A stretch of 64,000 nucleotides of DNA. Source: Rhodococcus sp. W8901. Lineage in GTDB: Bacteria > Actinomycetota > Actinomycetes > Mycobacteriales > Mycobacteriaceae. How positions within the stretch are numbered: position 1 is the first letter of the stretch; the number at the start of each line of letters is the position of its first letter. The stretch is taken from assembly GCF_013348805.1 (NCBI RefSeq), contig NZ_CP054690.1, forward strand, positions 4,526,001-4,590,000, written 5' to 3'. The position numbers and the translations under genes were made by a program. Of the stretch, positions 51,446 to 61,967 are shown piece after piece. The notes below the pieces were generated by a model that was not told the DNA's origin, made no database searches, and saw nothing but the letters and a program-made list of their open reading frames with translations.

Positions 51446-53187
51446 GAATTCATCTCCTGCGCGTCGCGCGCTCGTGTTGTCCGCGATGACGTGGCGTCAC
51501 CCAGCAGTCGGGTGGTGAGCCGATCGAACTCGTCGCCCCATCCGGCCTGATCGGTCCGGGCAAGTCCGCCGAGCTCTACTACGGTACGTCGTTCACCCTC
51601 GCTCAATGTAGCCGACACGATGTCGGCATCCTTGGCGGGGACCGCTCCCGGGCCGGTCGCCGGGTAGATCCGGACCCAGATACGGCGCCGCCTGATCACC
51701 AGCGAGGTCAGCAGGCCGCCCATCATGACCAGCGCCGACACCAGCACCCACTGCTGCGCCGGGTCGTGCGAGACCTGCAGGTTCACGAAGTCGACCGCGC
51801 CGTCGAAGCGCACCTGCGTCCCGTCGGCGAGGGTCTTGCTCTCGCCGGGGAACAGGTTGACCCGTTCCTGCTTGACGAGCCGGCCCTGGTTGATCAACTC
51901 CTTGTTGAGCGAGAACAGGCTCTGCGGGAGGCCGGTGTCGAGGCCCGTGTCGCCCTTGTAGATGTCGATCGCGACGGCCGGGTCGTTCATCGCCGGGTAA
52001 CTCGACGACAGCAGGTTGCCGTGGAACAGTGCGGTCGGCGCGAACAGGCCCTCGATCGCGATCTGGTTCTTCCGCCGATCGTCCTCGTTCGGGTACATGC
52101 CGCCGGGCGGGTCGAAGCGCATCGCACCACTCGACAGGAACGTCGTCGCGTCGTCCGGGCGCCACTGCAGCGTCTCGGTGCGGGTCTCCCCGTTGGGGAA
52201 CGTCACGGTGAACGTGGGCGCGTAGCCGTGGCCCTGCAGGTACACACGGTCGCCGGCGATACGCAGCGGGTGGTTGACCTTGAGCTGACCGTCCTGCCAC
52301 GTGTTCGACGTCAGATCGTCGCCCGCCTGGTACGAGATGTTCGACGTGAACATCTCGGCCTGACCGTTCTCGAGATAGTCGGCGGTGAAGTCCTTGACCT
52401 TGAGACACAGGGGCGTCAATCCCGTGCCGTCGACCTGTGCTCCTACCCGGAACGAGTCGAAGGCCGCGGGCGAGATCGTGCAGAAACTCTCGTCCCCTGT
52501 CGCCACCAGGATCCGATTTCCCTCGTAGTAGTACAGCTTGCCGACGGCGATCGAGATCAGCAGCGCGACGAGCGACAGGTGGAAGACGAGGTTGCCGGCC
52601 TCTCGGAGGAAGCCCTTCTCCGCGGACAACGTGATCTCGTCGGGGTGGTTGGCACGCGGACCCCCGACCCGTTGGATGACACGCCAGCCACGCAGCTGCT
52701 TGCGGACCCGCTCGGCGACGGCCTCGGGATCCTCGTCGACCGCCTCGATGTGGTGGTGCGGCAGCCGCGCGAGGTTGCGCGGCGCCGCGACGGGCTGCGC
52801 ACGCAGCGCCTTCGCGTACTCGACACAACGCGGCACGATGCAGCCGACCAGCGAGATGAACAGCAACGCGTAGATCGCGGTGAACCAGAAACTGCCGAAC
52901 ACGTCGAACAGTTCGAGCTTGTCCATGATGGGCCCGAGCGTGGGCCGGGACGCGATGTACTCGTCGACCTTGCCCTCGTTGAGGCTGCGCTGCGGCAGCA
53001 AGGCTCCCGGGATCGCGGCGAGCGCGAGCAGGAACAACAGGACCAGCGCGGTCCGCATCGACGTCAGGCCGCGCCACGTGTTGCGGCCCAGCGCGACGAT
53101 GCGGCCGGGCACGGACTGCCGGGGCGGGCGGGGTGTAGGAGCGTCGGCGGGCGTACCGCCGGCGTTCACTGTGTCTCGAACCGTCAT
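51442..53187 (-). CDS. resB: Cytochrome c biogenesis protein ResB
   Basis: 581 residues: N-terminal cytoplasmic segment, membrane helices at about 40-60, 95-115 and 185-205, a large extracytoplasmic domain, and a last helix near 490 ([19 protein letters not shown]). Family signatures include [25 protein letters not shown] and [13 protein letters not shown]. It is the partner of CcsB in haem ligation to apocytochrome c. Both ends overlap neighbours by 4 nt (ccdA stop/resB start and resB stop/ccsB start), so the operon is tightly coupled. Confidence 0.95.
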   Translation of the reverse strand: MTVRDTVNAGGTPADAPTPRPPRQSVPGRIVALGRNTWRGLTSMRTALVLLFLLALAAIPGALLPQRSLNEGKVDEYIASRPTLGPIMDKLELFDVFGSFWFTAIYALLFISLVGCIVPRCVEYAKALRAQPVAAPRNLARLPHHHIEAVDEDPEAVAERVRKQLRGWRVIQRVGGPRANHPDEITLSAEKGFLREAGNLVFHLSLVALLISIAVGKLYYYEGNRILVATGDESFCTISPAAFDSFRVGAQVDGTGLTPLCLKVKDFTADYLENGQAEMFTSNISYQAGDDLTSNTWQDGQLKVNHPLRIAGDRVYLQGHGYAPTFTVTFPNGETRTETLQWRPDDATTFLSSGAMRFDPPGGMYPNEDDRRKNQIAIEGLFAPTALFHGNLLSSSYPAMNDPAVAIDIYKGDTGLDTGLPQSLFSLNKELINQGRLVKQERVNLFPGESKTLADGTQVRFDGAVDFVNLQVSHDPAQQWVLVSALVMMGGLLTSLVIRRRRIWVRIYPATGPGAVPAKDADIVSATLSEGERRTVVELGGLARTDQAGWGDEFDRLTTRLLGDATSSRTTRARDAQEMNS

Positions 53188-54011
53188 ATCGGCAGGGTCA
53201 CCTCCGAGATAAATGCGTCACGGACCCAGCCGACGAACTGGTCCCACGCGCCGGTGACCAGTGCGAGGCCGACAGCCACCAACATGATTCCACCGATGAT
53301 CTGAATAGTCCGGGTGTGCTCGCGCAGCCAGCCGACGCCGCGCAGTGCGCGGGCCGAGCCGAGCGCGACGATCACGAACGGTAGTCCGAGCCCCAGGCAG
53401 TACGCGACGATCAGCGCCACACCACGGACCGCGGTCGCCCCCTCGGTGCCGGAGGCGACCGAGATGACCCCGGCCAGCGTCGGGCCGAGGCAGGGCGTCC
53501 AGCCGAGCGCGAAGACCGCACCGAGCAGCGGAGCCCCCGCGAGGCTCGAGATGCGACGCGGGGCCATCCGAGTGTCCCGCTGCAGCGCCGGGACCAGGCC
53601 GATGAACACCAGGCCCATCGCGATGGTCACGACGCCGCCGACGCGCTGGAGCACCTGGCGGTTGAGTGCGAGCGCCTCGATCGCGCCGAACACCGACACC
53701 GTGGCCAGCACGAACACGACCGTGAATCCGGCGACGAACAGCCCGGCAGCGCCCGCGACCCGCAGACGCCCGTCCCGCAGCGTCTTCGTGCGGGTGCTCG
53801 CCTCGGAGGCCGAGACGGCGGGCGCGTCGGCCCCGACCACACCGGCCAGGTACGACAGGTAGCCGGGGACGAGCGGGACCACACACGGCGACGCGAACGA
53901 CACCAGACCCGCGAGCAGGCACGCGCCGAGCGCGAGCAGCAGGGGGCCGGTCGCAGCCGCCGATTGGAAGCTCTCGCCGACGCTCGCGAGGACGACCGTG
54001 TCGGCCGTCAT
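53184..54011 (-). CDS. ccdA: Thiol-disulfide interchange membrane protein CcdA
   Basis: 275 residues, six-helix DsbD/CcdA family. The two redox Cys are in [19 protein letters not shown] (about 43) and [18 protein letters not shown] (about 173), each in the typical P-C-P-like helix. It moves reducing power from cytoplasmic thioredoxin to the extracytoplasmic TlpA-like protein encoded just upstream. Overlaps are 4 nt on both sides. The N-terminal extension of about 20 residues before the first helix is normal. Confidence 0.95.
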   Translation of the reverse strand: MTADTVVLASVGESFQSAAATGPLLLALGACLLAGLVSFASPCVVPLVPGYLSYLAGVVGADAPAVSASEASTRTKTLRDGRLRVAGAAGLFVAGFTVVFVLATVSVFGAIEALALNRQVLQRVGGVVTIAMGLVFIGLVPALQRDTRMAPRRISSLAGAPLLGAVFALGWTPCLGPTLAGVISVASGTEGATAVRGVALIVAYCLGLGLPFVIVALGSARALRGVGWLREHTRTIQIIGGIMLVAVGLALVTGAWDQFVGWVRDAFISEVTLPI

Positions 54012-54622
54012 CCCTGGTCCTGCGGTTCCTGGGCGACCCGTTCGACCACCGGCTGCAGGTCCTCGACCAGCAGTTCCTTGAGGAAGACGGCGGCGACCCG
54101 GTGCTGACGGTCCAGCACGATGGTCGTCGGGACGACGCTGGTCGGGTAGTTCTTGCCGAGGGTGAACAGCGTGCGCATCTCGGGGTCGTAGATGGACGGG
54201 TAGCCCACGTTGTTGTTGACCACGAAGTCCTGCGCCTTGTCCTTGGTGTAGTCGCGCACGTTGATGCCGAGGAACTGGACGCCCTGGTCCTTGGTGTTCT
54301 CGTAGACCTTCTCGAGGTCGTCGGCCTCACCGCGGCACGGACCGCACCACTGGCCCCACACGTTGAGCACCACGACCTGCCCCTCGTAGTCGGACAACGA
54401 GGTGGTCTTGCCGTCGACCATCAGGTCCGGACCCGAGACGTTGCCGGCCTTGCCGCGTTCGGACGGGGTGTCGTAGAACAGCTCGGTCTGGCCGCCCGGC
54501 GAGACGAACACGAACGTGCCGCCCTGCGCGACGGCGTCGTCACCGGTGGCGCAGCCGGACAGTGCGGCGACGACGACCAGCGAACATGCCGCGGCCGCCA
54601 ACCGCAGGGACGGAAACCTCAT
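54008..54622 (-). CDS. TlpA/ResA-like thioredoxin lipoprotein
   Basis: 204 residues. Signal peptide with lipobox LSGC (Cys24), then a thioredoxin-fold domain with [25 protein letters not shown] (redox WCGPC at about 92-96) and the cis-Pro loop [14 protein letters not shown]. It reduces apocytochrome c haem-binding Cys outside the cell membrane, fed by CcdA. ATG 54622 overlaps the stop of the phosphatase gene (ATGA). The longer open frame upstream is out of register with the family. Confidence 0.93.
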   Translation of the reverse strand: MRFPSLRLAAAACSLVVVAALSGCATGDDAVAQGGTFVFVSPGGQTELFYDTPSERGKAGNVSGPDLMVDGKTTSLSDYEGQVVVLNVWGQWCGPCRGEADDLEKVYENTKDQGVQFLGINVRDYTKDKAQDFVVNNNVGYPSIYDPEMRTLFTLGKNYPTSVVPTTIVLDRQHRVAAVFLKELLVEDLQPVVERVAQEPQDQG

Positions 54623-55299
54623 GCGCCTGTCACCCTCGGATCCGACGCGCCGGCCGGCTCGGAGTAGACGATGTCGACGAGGGTGTCGCCCTCGTAGACC
54701 AGCGACGTCAACGACGCCAGACCGCACTGACGGTGCCGGGGGTCGTGCCACAGCCGCTCGCCCTGCAGGAAGCGGCGCAGCGTCCACACCGGCAACTGGT
54801 GGCTGACGCACACGGCCTCGTGACCGACCGCGGCGACGCGGGCGGTGTTGACGGCCGCGAGCATGCGGTGCGCGATCTGCAGGTACGGCTCGCCCCACGA
54901 CGGTGTGAACGGGTCGCGCAGCTTCCACCAGTGCCGGGGGCGGCGCAGCGCGCCGTCACCGACGGCCACCTTGAGGCCCTCGAAGTCGTTGGCCGCCTCG
55001 ATGAGATTGGCATCGGTCGCGATCTGCAGGCCGTGCTTCTCCGCGATCGGACCGGCCGTCTCCTGCGCGCGCTGCAGCGGCGACGCGACGACGTGCGTGA
55101 TGTCGTGGTCGGCGAGCGCCGACGCGACGGCGCGGGCCTGCGACTCACCGTTCTCCGACAGCCGGAAGTTCGGCAGGCGCCCGTAGAGGATGCCGCTGGG
55201 GTTGTGCACCTCACCGTGTCGCAGCACGTGGACGATGGTCCGGGTGTCGGAGTGGTCGGCGGCGATGGAGTTGTCAGCGCCGGTCGGGGCGTCGGTCAC
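54619..55299 (-). CDS. Histidine phosphatase (phosphoglycerate-mutase-like)
   Basis: 226 residues: catalytic RHGE in VHVLRHGEVHNPSGILYGRLPNFRLSENG, VASPLQRAQETAGPIA, and VGHEAVCVSHQLPVWTLRRF with the second His region. These are the branch 1 histidine phosphatase hallmarks. The substrate is not known; in mycobacteria the gene has the same position between hemL and the ResA-like gene. GTG start at 55299, 56 nt after hemL. Confidence 0.9.
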   Translation of the reverse strand: MTDAPTGADNSIAADHSDTRTIVHVLRHGEVHNPSGILYGRLPNFRLSENGESQARAVASALADHDITHVVASPLQRAQETAGPIAEKHGLQIATDANLIEAANDFEGLKVAVGDGALRRPRHWWKLRDPFTPSWGEPYLQIAHRMLAAVNTARVAAVGHEAVCVSHQLPVWTLRRFLQGERLWHDPRHRQCGLASLTSLVYEGDTLVDIVYSEPAGASDPRVTGA

Positions 55300-55355
55300 G
55301 GTGGTGGTCCCTGCGTTCGGTGGTCAGGCGGTGCTTCTGCGGTTCTGTTCTGCGG

Positions 55356-56678
55356 TCAGTGTCGGGCTGCGGCGGCGGCCCTGGCCGCGTGCGGTGCGGC
55401 GTCGGCGATCTTCGAGAAGGCGTCGTCGTCGAGCGCAGACGACACGAACCACGCCTCGAACGCGCTCGGCGGCGCGTAGATGCCGCGCGAGAGCAGGGCG
55501 TGGAAGAAGTCGGGGAACCGCCACGTGGCGCTGGCCTTGGCCTCGGCGTAGTTGGTGACGGGGTTCTCGCTGAAGAAGACGCTCACGAGCGTGCCCGCGT
55601 ACTGGACGCGGTGCGCGACACCCTCCGCGGTGAGCGCGTCGCCCAGCAGCGTGCCCAGCGTCTGCGCGTTGCGCTCGAGCGCGGCGTACACGGCGTCGTC
55701 GGCGGCCTGCAGGTTCGCCAGGCCCGCCGCGACGGCAACGGGGTTACCGGAGAGCGTGCCGGCCTGGTAGACGGGGCCGGTCGGCGCGAGCTTGCTCATG
55801 ACGTCGGCGCGGCCGCCGAACGCGGCGGCGGGCAGGCCACCGCTCATGACCTTGCCGAACGTGTAGAGGTCGCCGGCGACCCCCTCGAGGCCGAACCAAC
55901 CGGAGCGGCTGACGCGAAAGCCCGTCATGACCTCGTCCATGATCAGCAGCGCGCCGTGCTCGGTGGTGAGCGCGCGCAGGCCCTCGTTGAAGCCGGGCAG
56001 CGGCGCGACGGCGCCCATGTTGCCGGCGGCGGCCTCGGTGATGACGCACGCGATCTCTCCGGGGTTCGCGGCGAACGCGGACCGGACGGCCTCGAGGTCG
56101 TTGTACGGCACCACGATGGTGTCCTCGGCCTGCGCGCCGGTGACACCGGGCGAGGTGGGCAGGCCGAACGTGGCCAGACCCGAGCCGGCGTCGGCGAGCA
56201 GCGCGTCGACGTGACCGTGGTAGCAGCCGGAGAACTTGATGATCTTGGAACGGCCGGTGAAGCCGCGGGCCAGACGCACCGCGCTCATCGTGGCCTCGGT
56301 GCCGGAGTTGACCAGGCGCACCCGCTCGACGGGCGCGACGCGGGAGACGATCTCCTCCGCGAGGGCGATCTCGCCCTCGGTGGGCGCACCGAACGACAGC
56401 CCGGTGGTGGCGGCCTTCCGCACGGCCTCGACGACGGCGGGGTGCGCGTGGCCGAGGATCATCGGGCCCCACGAACACACCAGGTCGACGTAGTTGTTGC
56501 CGTCCACGTCGGTGAGCGTGCAACCCTTCGCCTCGGCGATGAAGCGGGGGGCGCCGCCGACGGAGCCGAACGCGCGGACCGGGGAGTTGACCCCGCCGGG
56601 GATGACCAGGCTCGCCCGCTCGAAGAGCTGAGCGGAACGGGTATCGCGAAGGTCGGGTCCTGTGGAGGCAGCAGTCAC
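55356..56678 (-). CDS. hemL: Glutamate-1-semialdehyde 2,1-aminomutase
   Basis: 440 residues, PLP class III aminotransferase fold. HemL features are [68 protein letters not shown] and the PLP Lys in [20 protein letters not shown]. It makes 5-aminolevulinate in C5-pathway tetrapyrrole synthesis, which fits its operon with cytochrome c assembly genes. ATG start at 56678 is usual ([23 protein letters not shown]). Divergent from the acyl-CoA oxidase gene. Confidence 0.97.
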   Translation of the reverse strand: MTAASTGPDLRDTRSAQLFERASLVIPGGVNSPVRAFGSVGGAPRFIAEAKGCTLTDVDGNNYVDLVCSWGPMILGHAHPAVVEAVRKAATTGLSFGAPTEGEIALAEEIVSRVAPVERVRLVNSGTEATMSAVRLARGFTGRSKIIKFSGCYHGHVDALLADAGSGLATFGLPTSPGVTGAQAEDTIVVPYNDLEAVRSAFAANPGEIACVITEAAAGNMGAVAPLPGFNEGLRALTTEHGALLIMDEVMTGFRVSRSGWFGLEGVAGDLYTFGKVMSGGLPAAAFGGRADVMSKLAPTGPVYQAGTLSGNPVAVAAGLANLQAADDAVYAALERNAQTLGTLLGDALTAEGVAHRVQYAGTLVSVFFSENPVTNYAEAKASATWRFPDFFHALLSRGIYAPPSAFEAWFVSSALDDDAFSKIADAAPHAARAAAAARH

Positions 56679-56837
56679 GGATTCCAGTGTCCCAGTTCTG
56701 TCGAATTTGCCAACGACAGGGTGTAGGAGGTGGCCGGAATCACATCACCTCGGCGTGTCCATCCTTGCAGGTCCGGAGCAGGTCCGGCACACCGGAGTTC
56801 CCCGGCAGGACTCCGCGCACCGCATTACCGTCGGATC

Positions 56838-58766
56838 ATGGCGACCACGGCGGAGTTTCTACGGGCAACCCTCGACGGACGGTGGGCGGAGGTGCGCGAG
56901 AAGGCCCGCGTCGACCTCTCCTCCGACGAGTTCCGGCCGCACTACACCCCCGACCTGGACCTGGCCCGCGCGAAGACGCTCGAGCAGTTGCGGGTGCTGG
57001 CGTCGGGCGGCTTCGTCGATCGCGGGTTCGGCGTCGAGGTCGGTGCCGGCTCCGATCCCGGCGCGGCGGTGACCGCGATCGAGATGCTCGCGATGTCGGA
57101 CCTGTCGCTGATGGTGAAGGCGGGCGTGCAGTGGGGCCTGTTCGGCGGTGCGATCGAGAACCTCGGCACCGACCGCCACCACGCCGAATACCTGCGGCCG
57201 ATGATCGACCTCGAACTCCTCGGCTGCTTCGCGATGACGGAGACCGGCCACGGCAGCGACGTGCAGGAACTCGAGACCACCGCGACATACGACCCGGCGT
57301 CCGACGAGTTCGTCGTCCACTCCCCCACCCCGTCGGCGCGCAAGGACTACATCGGCGGCGCCGCACAGCACGCCCGGATGGCCGCGGTGTTCGCGCAGTT
57401 GGTGGTCGGCGACCGGTCGCACGGCGTGCACTGCCTGCTGGTGCCGATCCGCGACGCCGACGGCAACGATCTGCCCGGCGTCACGACGTCAGACTGCGGT
57501 TACAAGGGTGGACTGCCCGGAGTCGACAACGGCCGCATCGTGTTCGACCACGTGCGTGTGCCGCGGACGAACCTGTTGAACCGGTACGGCTCGGTGGACG
57601 CCGACGGCGTGTACTCGTCGCCGATCGAGAACAAGAACCGCCGCTTCTTCACCATGCTCGGAACGCTGGTGCGCGGACGCGTCACCGTCGGCGGGTCCGC
57701 GGCCGCCGCCGCCCGCGTCGCGCTGACGATCGCCACCCGATACGCGCTGCAGCGCAGACAGTTCAGCGCGCCCAGCGGGGACGAGGGCACCCCGGATCCC
57801 GAGGTGCTGATCATGGACTACCTGGTCCACCAGCAGCGCCTGCTGCCCCACATCGCCCGCGCGTACGCGCTGGGCTTCGCGCAGAACGAACTCGTCACCA
57901 CGATGCACGACATCCAGACCTCCGACGAGATCGATCCCAGCGGACAACGCGAACTCGAGTCCCGCGCCGCCGGACTCAAGGCCGCCAACACGTGGCACGC
58001 GACGCGCGCGATCCAGGAGTGCCGTGAGGCGTGCGGCGGCGCCGGCTATCTCGCCGAGAACCGGCTCACGGCGCTCAAGGCCGACACCGACGTGTTCACC
58101 ACGTTCGAGGGCGACAACACCGTGCTGACTCAGTTGGTCGCGAAGGAGCTGCTCACCAAGTACGCCGACGAGGTCCGCGGCATGAGTCCTGTCGAGTGGA
58201 TGGCGTTCGCCGCCAACGCCTTCGGTGACGCGGTCCGCACCCGCACCGCGGCGCAGCAGATCATCCAGACCATCCTCGACACCCGGCAGGACAACGAGGA
58301 GGACGGCAGCCTGTTCAACCGCGGCACCCAGCTGACGATGTTCGAGGACCGCGAGGAGTACCTTCTCTCCACCGCCGCCCGCCGCCTGCAGGGAGCACGC
58401 AAGCGCGAGGACGATCCGTTCGACGCCTTCAATTTCGTGCAGGACCACGTCCTGCACGCCGCCCGCGCGCACATCGACCGGGTGGTACTCGAGGCGTTCA
58501 TCGCGGGCATCGACGCGTGCGAGGACGAGACGGCCCGGGACCTGCTCAGCGACCTCTGCGACCTGTACGCGCTCACCGTGATCGATGAGGACAAGGCGTG
58601 GTTCATGGAACACCGCCACCTGTCCGTCGAGCGCGCCAAGGCCGTGCGGCGCGGCATCAACGAGCGCTGCCGCACGCTGCGCCCCCACGCCGCGACCCTC
58701 GTCGAGGGTCTCGGTGTGCCGGACGCGCTCGCGGGTGCTGCGATGCTGGACGGCGGACGTCAGTAA
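56838..58766 (+). CDS. Acyl-CoA oxidase/dehydrogenase family protein
   Basis: 642 residues: N-terminal helical domain, FAMTETGHGSDVQELETTATYDPASDEFVVHSP (flavin-binding middle domain), the C-terminal helical domain with RRQFSAP and IQECREACGGAGYLAENRL, then a second roughly 180-residue helical domain. The extra C-terminal half and the length point to acyl-CoA oxidase rather than dehydrogenase; in FFTMLGTLVRGRVTVGGS and TTFEGDNTVLTQLVAKELL the match is good. It starts fatty-acid beta-oxidation with O2 as acceptor. ATG 56838 lacks a strong ribosome-binding site. Its 3' end overlaps the next converging gene by 7 nt. Confidence 0.9.
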   Translation: MATTAEFLRATLDGRWAEVREKARVDLSSDEFRPHYTPDLDLARAKTLEQLRVLASGGFVDRGFGVEVGAGSDPGAAVTAIEMLAMSDLSLMVKAGVQWGLFGGAIENLGTDRHHAEYLRPMIDLELLGCFAMTETGHGSDVQELETTATYDPASDEFVVHSPTPSARKDYIGGAAQHARMAAVFAQLVVGDRSHGVHCLLVPIRDADGNDLPGVTTSDCGYKGGLPGVDNGRIVFDHVRVPRTNLLNRYGSVDADGVYSSPIENKNRRFFTMLGTLVRGRVTVGGSAAAAARVALTIATRYALQRRQFSAPSGDEGTPDPEVLIMDYLVHQQRLLPHIARAYALGFAQNELVTTMHDIQTSDEIDPSGQRELESRAAGLKAANTWHATRAIQECREACGGAGYLAENRLTALKADTDVFTTFEGDNTVLTQLVAKELLTKYADEVRGMSPVEWMAFAANAFGDAVRTRTAAQQIIQTILDTRQDNEEDGSLFNRGTQLTMFEDREEYLLSTAARRLQGARKREDDPFDAFNFVQDHVLHAARAHIDRVVLEAFIAGIDACEDETARDLLSDLCDLYALTVIDEDKAWFMEHRHLSVERAKAVRRGINERCRTLRPHAATLVEGLGVPDALAGAAMLDGGRQ

Positions 58767-59566
58767 GTCCCCGGCCACGCGCCCACCACCGCGGTGGCGT
58801 CGAGTTCGTCGGAGTGGACGATCCGCGCGAGTAGTCCTGCGCGCGTGAAGATGTCGACCGTCGTGGGCGCCTGGCGGACACTGGTCTCGACCAGCAGACG
58901 ACTGCCGGGGCGCAGCCATCGCGGCGCCTCGGCGGCCACCGCCCGCTGGAAGTCGAGGCCGTCGGGGCCGCCGTCGAGGGCCGCGCGCGGTTCGTGGTCG
59001 CGGGCCTCGGGCGGCATCAGCGCGATGGCTCCGCTCGGCACGTACGGGACGTTCGCGACCACGACGTCGACGAGTCCGAGCAGGGTGTCGGGCAGGGCGT
59101 CGAACAGGTCGCCCTCATACACGTGCCCGCCGATCGGTTCGACGTTGCGCCGCGCGCACCGGACCGCGGCAGGGTCGACGTCGGCGGCATGCAGTTCGAT
59201 GCCCGGGGCTTCACCGGCGAGGGCGACACCCAACGCACCGGACCCGCAGCACAGATCGACCACGACATCGTCCGGCCGCAGGAGGGTGGCGGCCTGCCGG
59301 ACGAGCAGCTCGCTGCGCCGTCGCGGCACGAACACACCGGCGCCGACTTCTATTCGCACACCGCAGAACTCGGCCCAGCCGAGGACATGTTCGAGGGGTA
59401 GCCCCGCGACCCGGCGCTCGACCATCGCCGACAGCCTGTCGGGGGTGGAGGCCGCGGCGATCAGCAGGTGCGCCTCGTCCTCCGCGAAGACGCAGCCGGC
59501 GGCGCGCAGAGTGGTGACGATCGACGGAAGTGCGAAGGGTGAGCCGGAATTCTCGGGAGATCGCAC
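58760..59566 (-). CDS. HemK/PrmC-like N5-glutamine methyltransferase
   Basis: 268 residues: a small N-terminal helical region, LEHVLGWAEFCGVRIEVGAGVFVPRRRSELLV, SAM-binding VVVDLCCGSGALGVALAG, and the motif NVPYVPSGAIALMPPEARDHEPRAALDGGPDGLDF, which is NPPY-like with Val in the second place. It probably methylates a glutamine in a protein such as a release factor. A canonical prmC usually lies beside prfA, so this is likely a paralogue. GTG start at 59566 is uncertain; no good ribosome-binding site. Confidence 0.85.
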   Translation of the reverse strand: MRSPENSGSPFALPSIVTTLRAAGCVFAEDEAHLLIAAASTPDRLSAMVERRVAGLPLEHVLGWAEFCGVRIEVGAGVFVPRRRSELLVRQAATLLRPDDVVVDLCCGSGALGVALAGEAPGIELHAADVDPAAVRCARRNVEPIGGHVYEGDLFDALPDTLLGLVDVVVANVPYVPSGAIALMPPEARDHEPRAALDGGPDGLDFQRAVAAEAPRWLRPGSRLLVETSVRQAPTTVDIFTRAGLLARIVHSDELDATAVVGAWPGTY

Positions 59567-59616
59567 GACGAGCCTTTCGGGATACCGAAGGGGCTCTCGC
59601 GGCCGGCTGGGGCGGA

Positions 59617-59691
59617 CTAGTCCGCGCGACCCCGAGGCGGGAGCACCCTGCCTGCAAGAGCGGTAATGGGTCTCACCTCCTCGGTCTGCAT
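59617..59691 (-). other. Short upstream reading frame (possible leader peptide)
   Basis: 24 codons, MQTEEVRPITALAGRVLPPR plus GRAD, ending 50 nt before the PrmC-like gene on the same strand. The codons carry typical G/C third positions, but the start has no clear ribosome-binding site. GGAGGTGAG lies inside it and might serve an internal GTG. Could be a leader peptide or chance. Confidence 0.25.
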
Positions 59692-59756
59692 TCCCAATCG
59701 ATCACGAACACCGCGACACTACCGCGGATCGGCGCGGTAGTCCCTAGGATTATCCG

Positions 59757-60269
59757 ATGCCGAAATGGTTCGAGTTGTCTGCGTGCGACGAGACCTTTCT
59801 GGAGACGGCACCGTTCGTACGGCGCTTCTCGGTCCCGCTGCCGGTCTCCGCGGAAACGGCGTGGGCCGAACTGACCCGCGACAACACCCTCTCCTGGTGC
59901 ACGTTCATCGCGGGGTCTCGCTTTCTCACCCCACGCCCTTTCGGGGCGGGTACCCGGCGCGAACTGTCGATGCGTCCGTCCGCGGTGAAGGCCACCGAGG
60001 AGTACTTCCGCTGGGAGGAAGTCCCGGGCCTCCGGTACCGGAACACCTTCTACGTCAGCGGGTTCACCGTGCCGGGCATTCGCCGTTTCGCCGAGGACAC
60101 CCTCGTCGAACCGCGCGCGTCGGGGTCGCGACTCACCTGGACGTTCGCGATCGAGCCGGGCCCCGCGCTGCGTGTGCCGCTGCGACTCGGCGCGCCGGCG
60201 GTCACCGCCGGACTGCGCCGCGTCGTGGCCGAGAGCGAGACGCATCTCGGACGTATCGCCTCCGGCTGA
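59757..60269 (+). CDS. SRPBCC-type (START-like) protein
   Basis: 170 residues with a helix-grip pattern: RRFSVPLPVSAETAWAELTRDNTLSWCTFI, STRELSM-type strands, EYFRWEEVPGLRYRNTFYVSGF, GSRLTWTFAIEPGP and a long C-terminal helix (GLRRVVAESETHLGRI). This is the polyketide-cyclase/SRPBCC ligand-binding fold. The ligand is unknown. ATG 59757 is the first in frame, with no clear ribosome-binding site. Convergent with the sugar dehydrogenase gene. Confidence 0.8.
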   Translation: MPKWFELSACDETFLETAPFVRRFSVPLPVSAETAWAELTRDNTLSWCTFIAGSRFLTPRPFGAGTRRELSMRPSAVKATEEYFRWEEVPGLRYRNTFYVSGFTVPGIRRFAEDTLVEPRASGSRLTWTFAIEPGPALRVPLRLGAPAVTAGLRRVVAESETHLGRIASG

Positions 60270-60303
60270 CCAACGAACGCCGACACGGCTCGCGCGACAG
60301 ACC

Positions 60304-61452
60304 TCATTCCACGGACGGCGTCACGCGGAGGACCGCGTCGCCGGAGCCGTTGTCGGTGGTGATCAGCAGGCTGCCGTCGGGCATCGACGTCGCCGATCGC
60401 AGCCGTCCGTACCGACCGGCCAACGCCGTCGACGTATCGATGACGCCGGTGCCGTCAGCGGACAGTTTCAGCAACACCAACTTCTCGCCTTGCTGGCTCG
60501 TGACAGCCAGCGCGCCGTCCCAGTCACCCCACCCGGCACCCGACACGAAGGTCCCTCCCGGTGTCGCGATGGTGGGGGCGCCCGAACTCCACACAGCCGC
60601 CACGGCACCCGGTACGCGGACGGGATCGGTCATCGGAACGCTCTCGTCGTAGATGTCCGATCGCCGGTCGGGGCGGTAACCGTAGTTGTTCCCGGCGGCG
60701 AGCAGGTTCACCTCGTCGTCCCGACTCGTGCCCTGCTCGATGTCGTAGATCCTGCCGCTGCCCGGCCGCAGCGCCAATCCCTGCACATTGCGGTGCCCGA
60801 GGGTGAACACCGGGCTGTTCGGATCCGGATTGCCGACGGCGGGCGAGCCGTCACGATCAACGTGCAACACTTTGCCGCCCAACGAATTCCGATCCTGCGA
60901 CACTGTCGGCCGCGCGGAGTCACCGGTCCCGATGTACAGCGTGCCGTCGGGATGCGCGAGGATGCGGCAACCACCGTGGCGTCCGTTGTCGCCCACCGGC
61001 ATCCCGGTCACGACGTCGCCGGTGCGGGTCATCATGGTCCACCCCGGATCGACCGTCCACGACACGACGCGGATGTCGTTGTTCTCGCCGCCGCGGTGTC
61101 CCTGGCACGTGTAGAGCGTGCGATTGGCCGCGAAGTCCCGGTCGAGCGCGATGCCCATCAGCCCGGTCTCGCCTCGGGCGTACAGATCGGAAAGATCCGC
61201 GGTCACCTCTCCGACGCTGTCGTCGGACCGTTTCACGACGAATCGGCCGGCGCGCTCACCGGTGAGCACCGCGCCGTCGGGCGCAACGACCACATCCCAC
61301 GGATTGGCGAGGTCCTCCATCACGGTGGTGACGGCGAGATCAGGAAACGGCGCGGCAGGTTCTTCGGGTCGCGCGCATGCCGTCGGCACGGCGCCCAGTC
61401 CGATGACCGCCGCCACCAGGACGGCTCCCGATCCCGAGAGCGGTTTACGCAC
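60304..61452 (-). CDS. PQQ-type sugar dehydrogenase lipoprotein
   Basis: 382 residues. Signal peptide with lipobox-like VPTAC (Cys26), then a six-bladed propeller of the glucose/sorbosone dehydrogenase family: LANPWDVVVAPDGAVLTGERAGR, GETGLMGIALDRDFAANRTLYTC, HGGCRILAHPDGTLYIGTGDS, LGHRNVQGLALRPGSGRIYDIEQG, DDEVNLLAAGNNYGYR. It oxidises a sugar outside the membrane if PQQ is available. No pqq synthesis genes are visible. ATG/GTG start at 61452 directly upstream of the signal. Confidence 0.9.
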   Translation of the reverse strand: MRKPLSGSGAVLVAAVIGLGAVPTACARPEEPAAPFPDLAVTTVMEDLANPWDVVVAPDGAVLTGERAGRFVVKRSDDSVGEVTADLSDLYARGETGLMGIALDRDFAANRTLYTCQGHRGGENNDIRVVSWTVDPGWTMMTRTGDVVTGMPVGDNGRHGGCRILAHPDGTLYIGTGDSARPTVSQDRNSLGGKVLHVDRDGSPAVGNPDPNSPVFTLGHRNVQGLALRPGSGRIYDIEQGTSRDDEVNLLAAGNNYGYRPDRRSDIYDESVPMTDPVRVPGAVAAVWSSGAPTIATPGGTFVSGAGWGDWDGALAVTSQQGEKLVLLKLSADGTGVIDTSTALAGRYGRLRSATSMPDGSLLITTDNGSGDAVLRVTPSVE

Positions 61453-61461
61453 GCGTGCCCG

Positions 61462-61860
61462 CTAGCCCGCGGTCGTGAGCGCGAACACCGGATGGTCGAC
61501 GGGATCGGGCAGTTTCTCCCAGCAGCCCTGCACCGTCTTGCCCGCCTTCACGCGGTAGGCCGCGATGATGGGTTCCCGGTCGCCGACGGGGACCTCGGTG
61601 GCGGTGAAGTGCGCGGTATGACCGCGTCGGCTCACGTCCACCTCCGGGGTGGCGCGGAGATTGCGCACCCACTCCGATTCGCCGCGGGTGGAGACCAGGT
61701 ACCGCACCCCGTCGACGTCGACGGGGACGACGGGAACCGAGCGGGGTTCGTGACTGCGCCGGCCGGTGACGGTGATCTTCTCGGTGCCGCTGACGCCGGT
61801 CGCGAGGGCGATACGGTTGAACACCTCGCGGACCAGCAGCGGCGGTTTCAGGTATGCCAT
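61462..61860 (-). CDS. Deazaflavin (F420)-dependent nitroreductase-family protein
   Basis: 132 residues of the Ddn-like split-barrel family: TVTGRRSHEPRSVPVVPVDVDGVRYLVSTRGESEWVRNLRATPEVDVSRRGHTAHFTATEVP. Members bind F420 and reduce quinones or xenobiotics. The frame opens 65 codons further upstream, but ATG 61860 gives the family start MAYLKPPLLVREVFNR. It lies 9 nt before the sugar dehydrogenase gene, so they are cotranscribed. Confidence 0.9.
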   Translation of the reverse strand: MAYLKPPLLVREVFNRIALATGVSGTEKITVTGRRSHEPRSVPVVPVDVDGVRYLVSTRGESEWVRNLRATPEVDVSRRGHTAHFTATEVPVGDREPIIAAYRVKAGKTVQGCWEKLPDPVDHPVFALTTAG

Positions 61861-61967
61861 AACCGAAGTATGAGCGCCCCGGGCGCTCATGTCACCGACA
61901 AAGATGCCACGGTGCGGGCCGACCTCGCGGGTAGCTTCGAACGAACGGGACATTTCGAGGGGGATCG

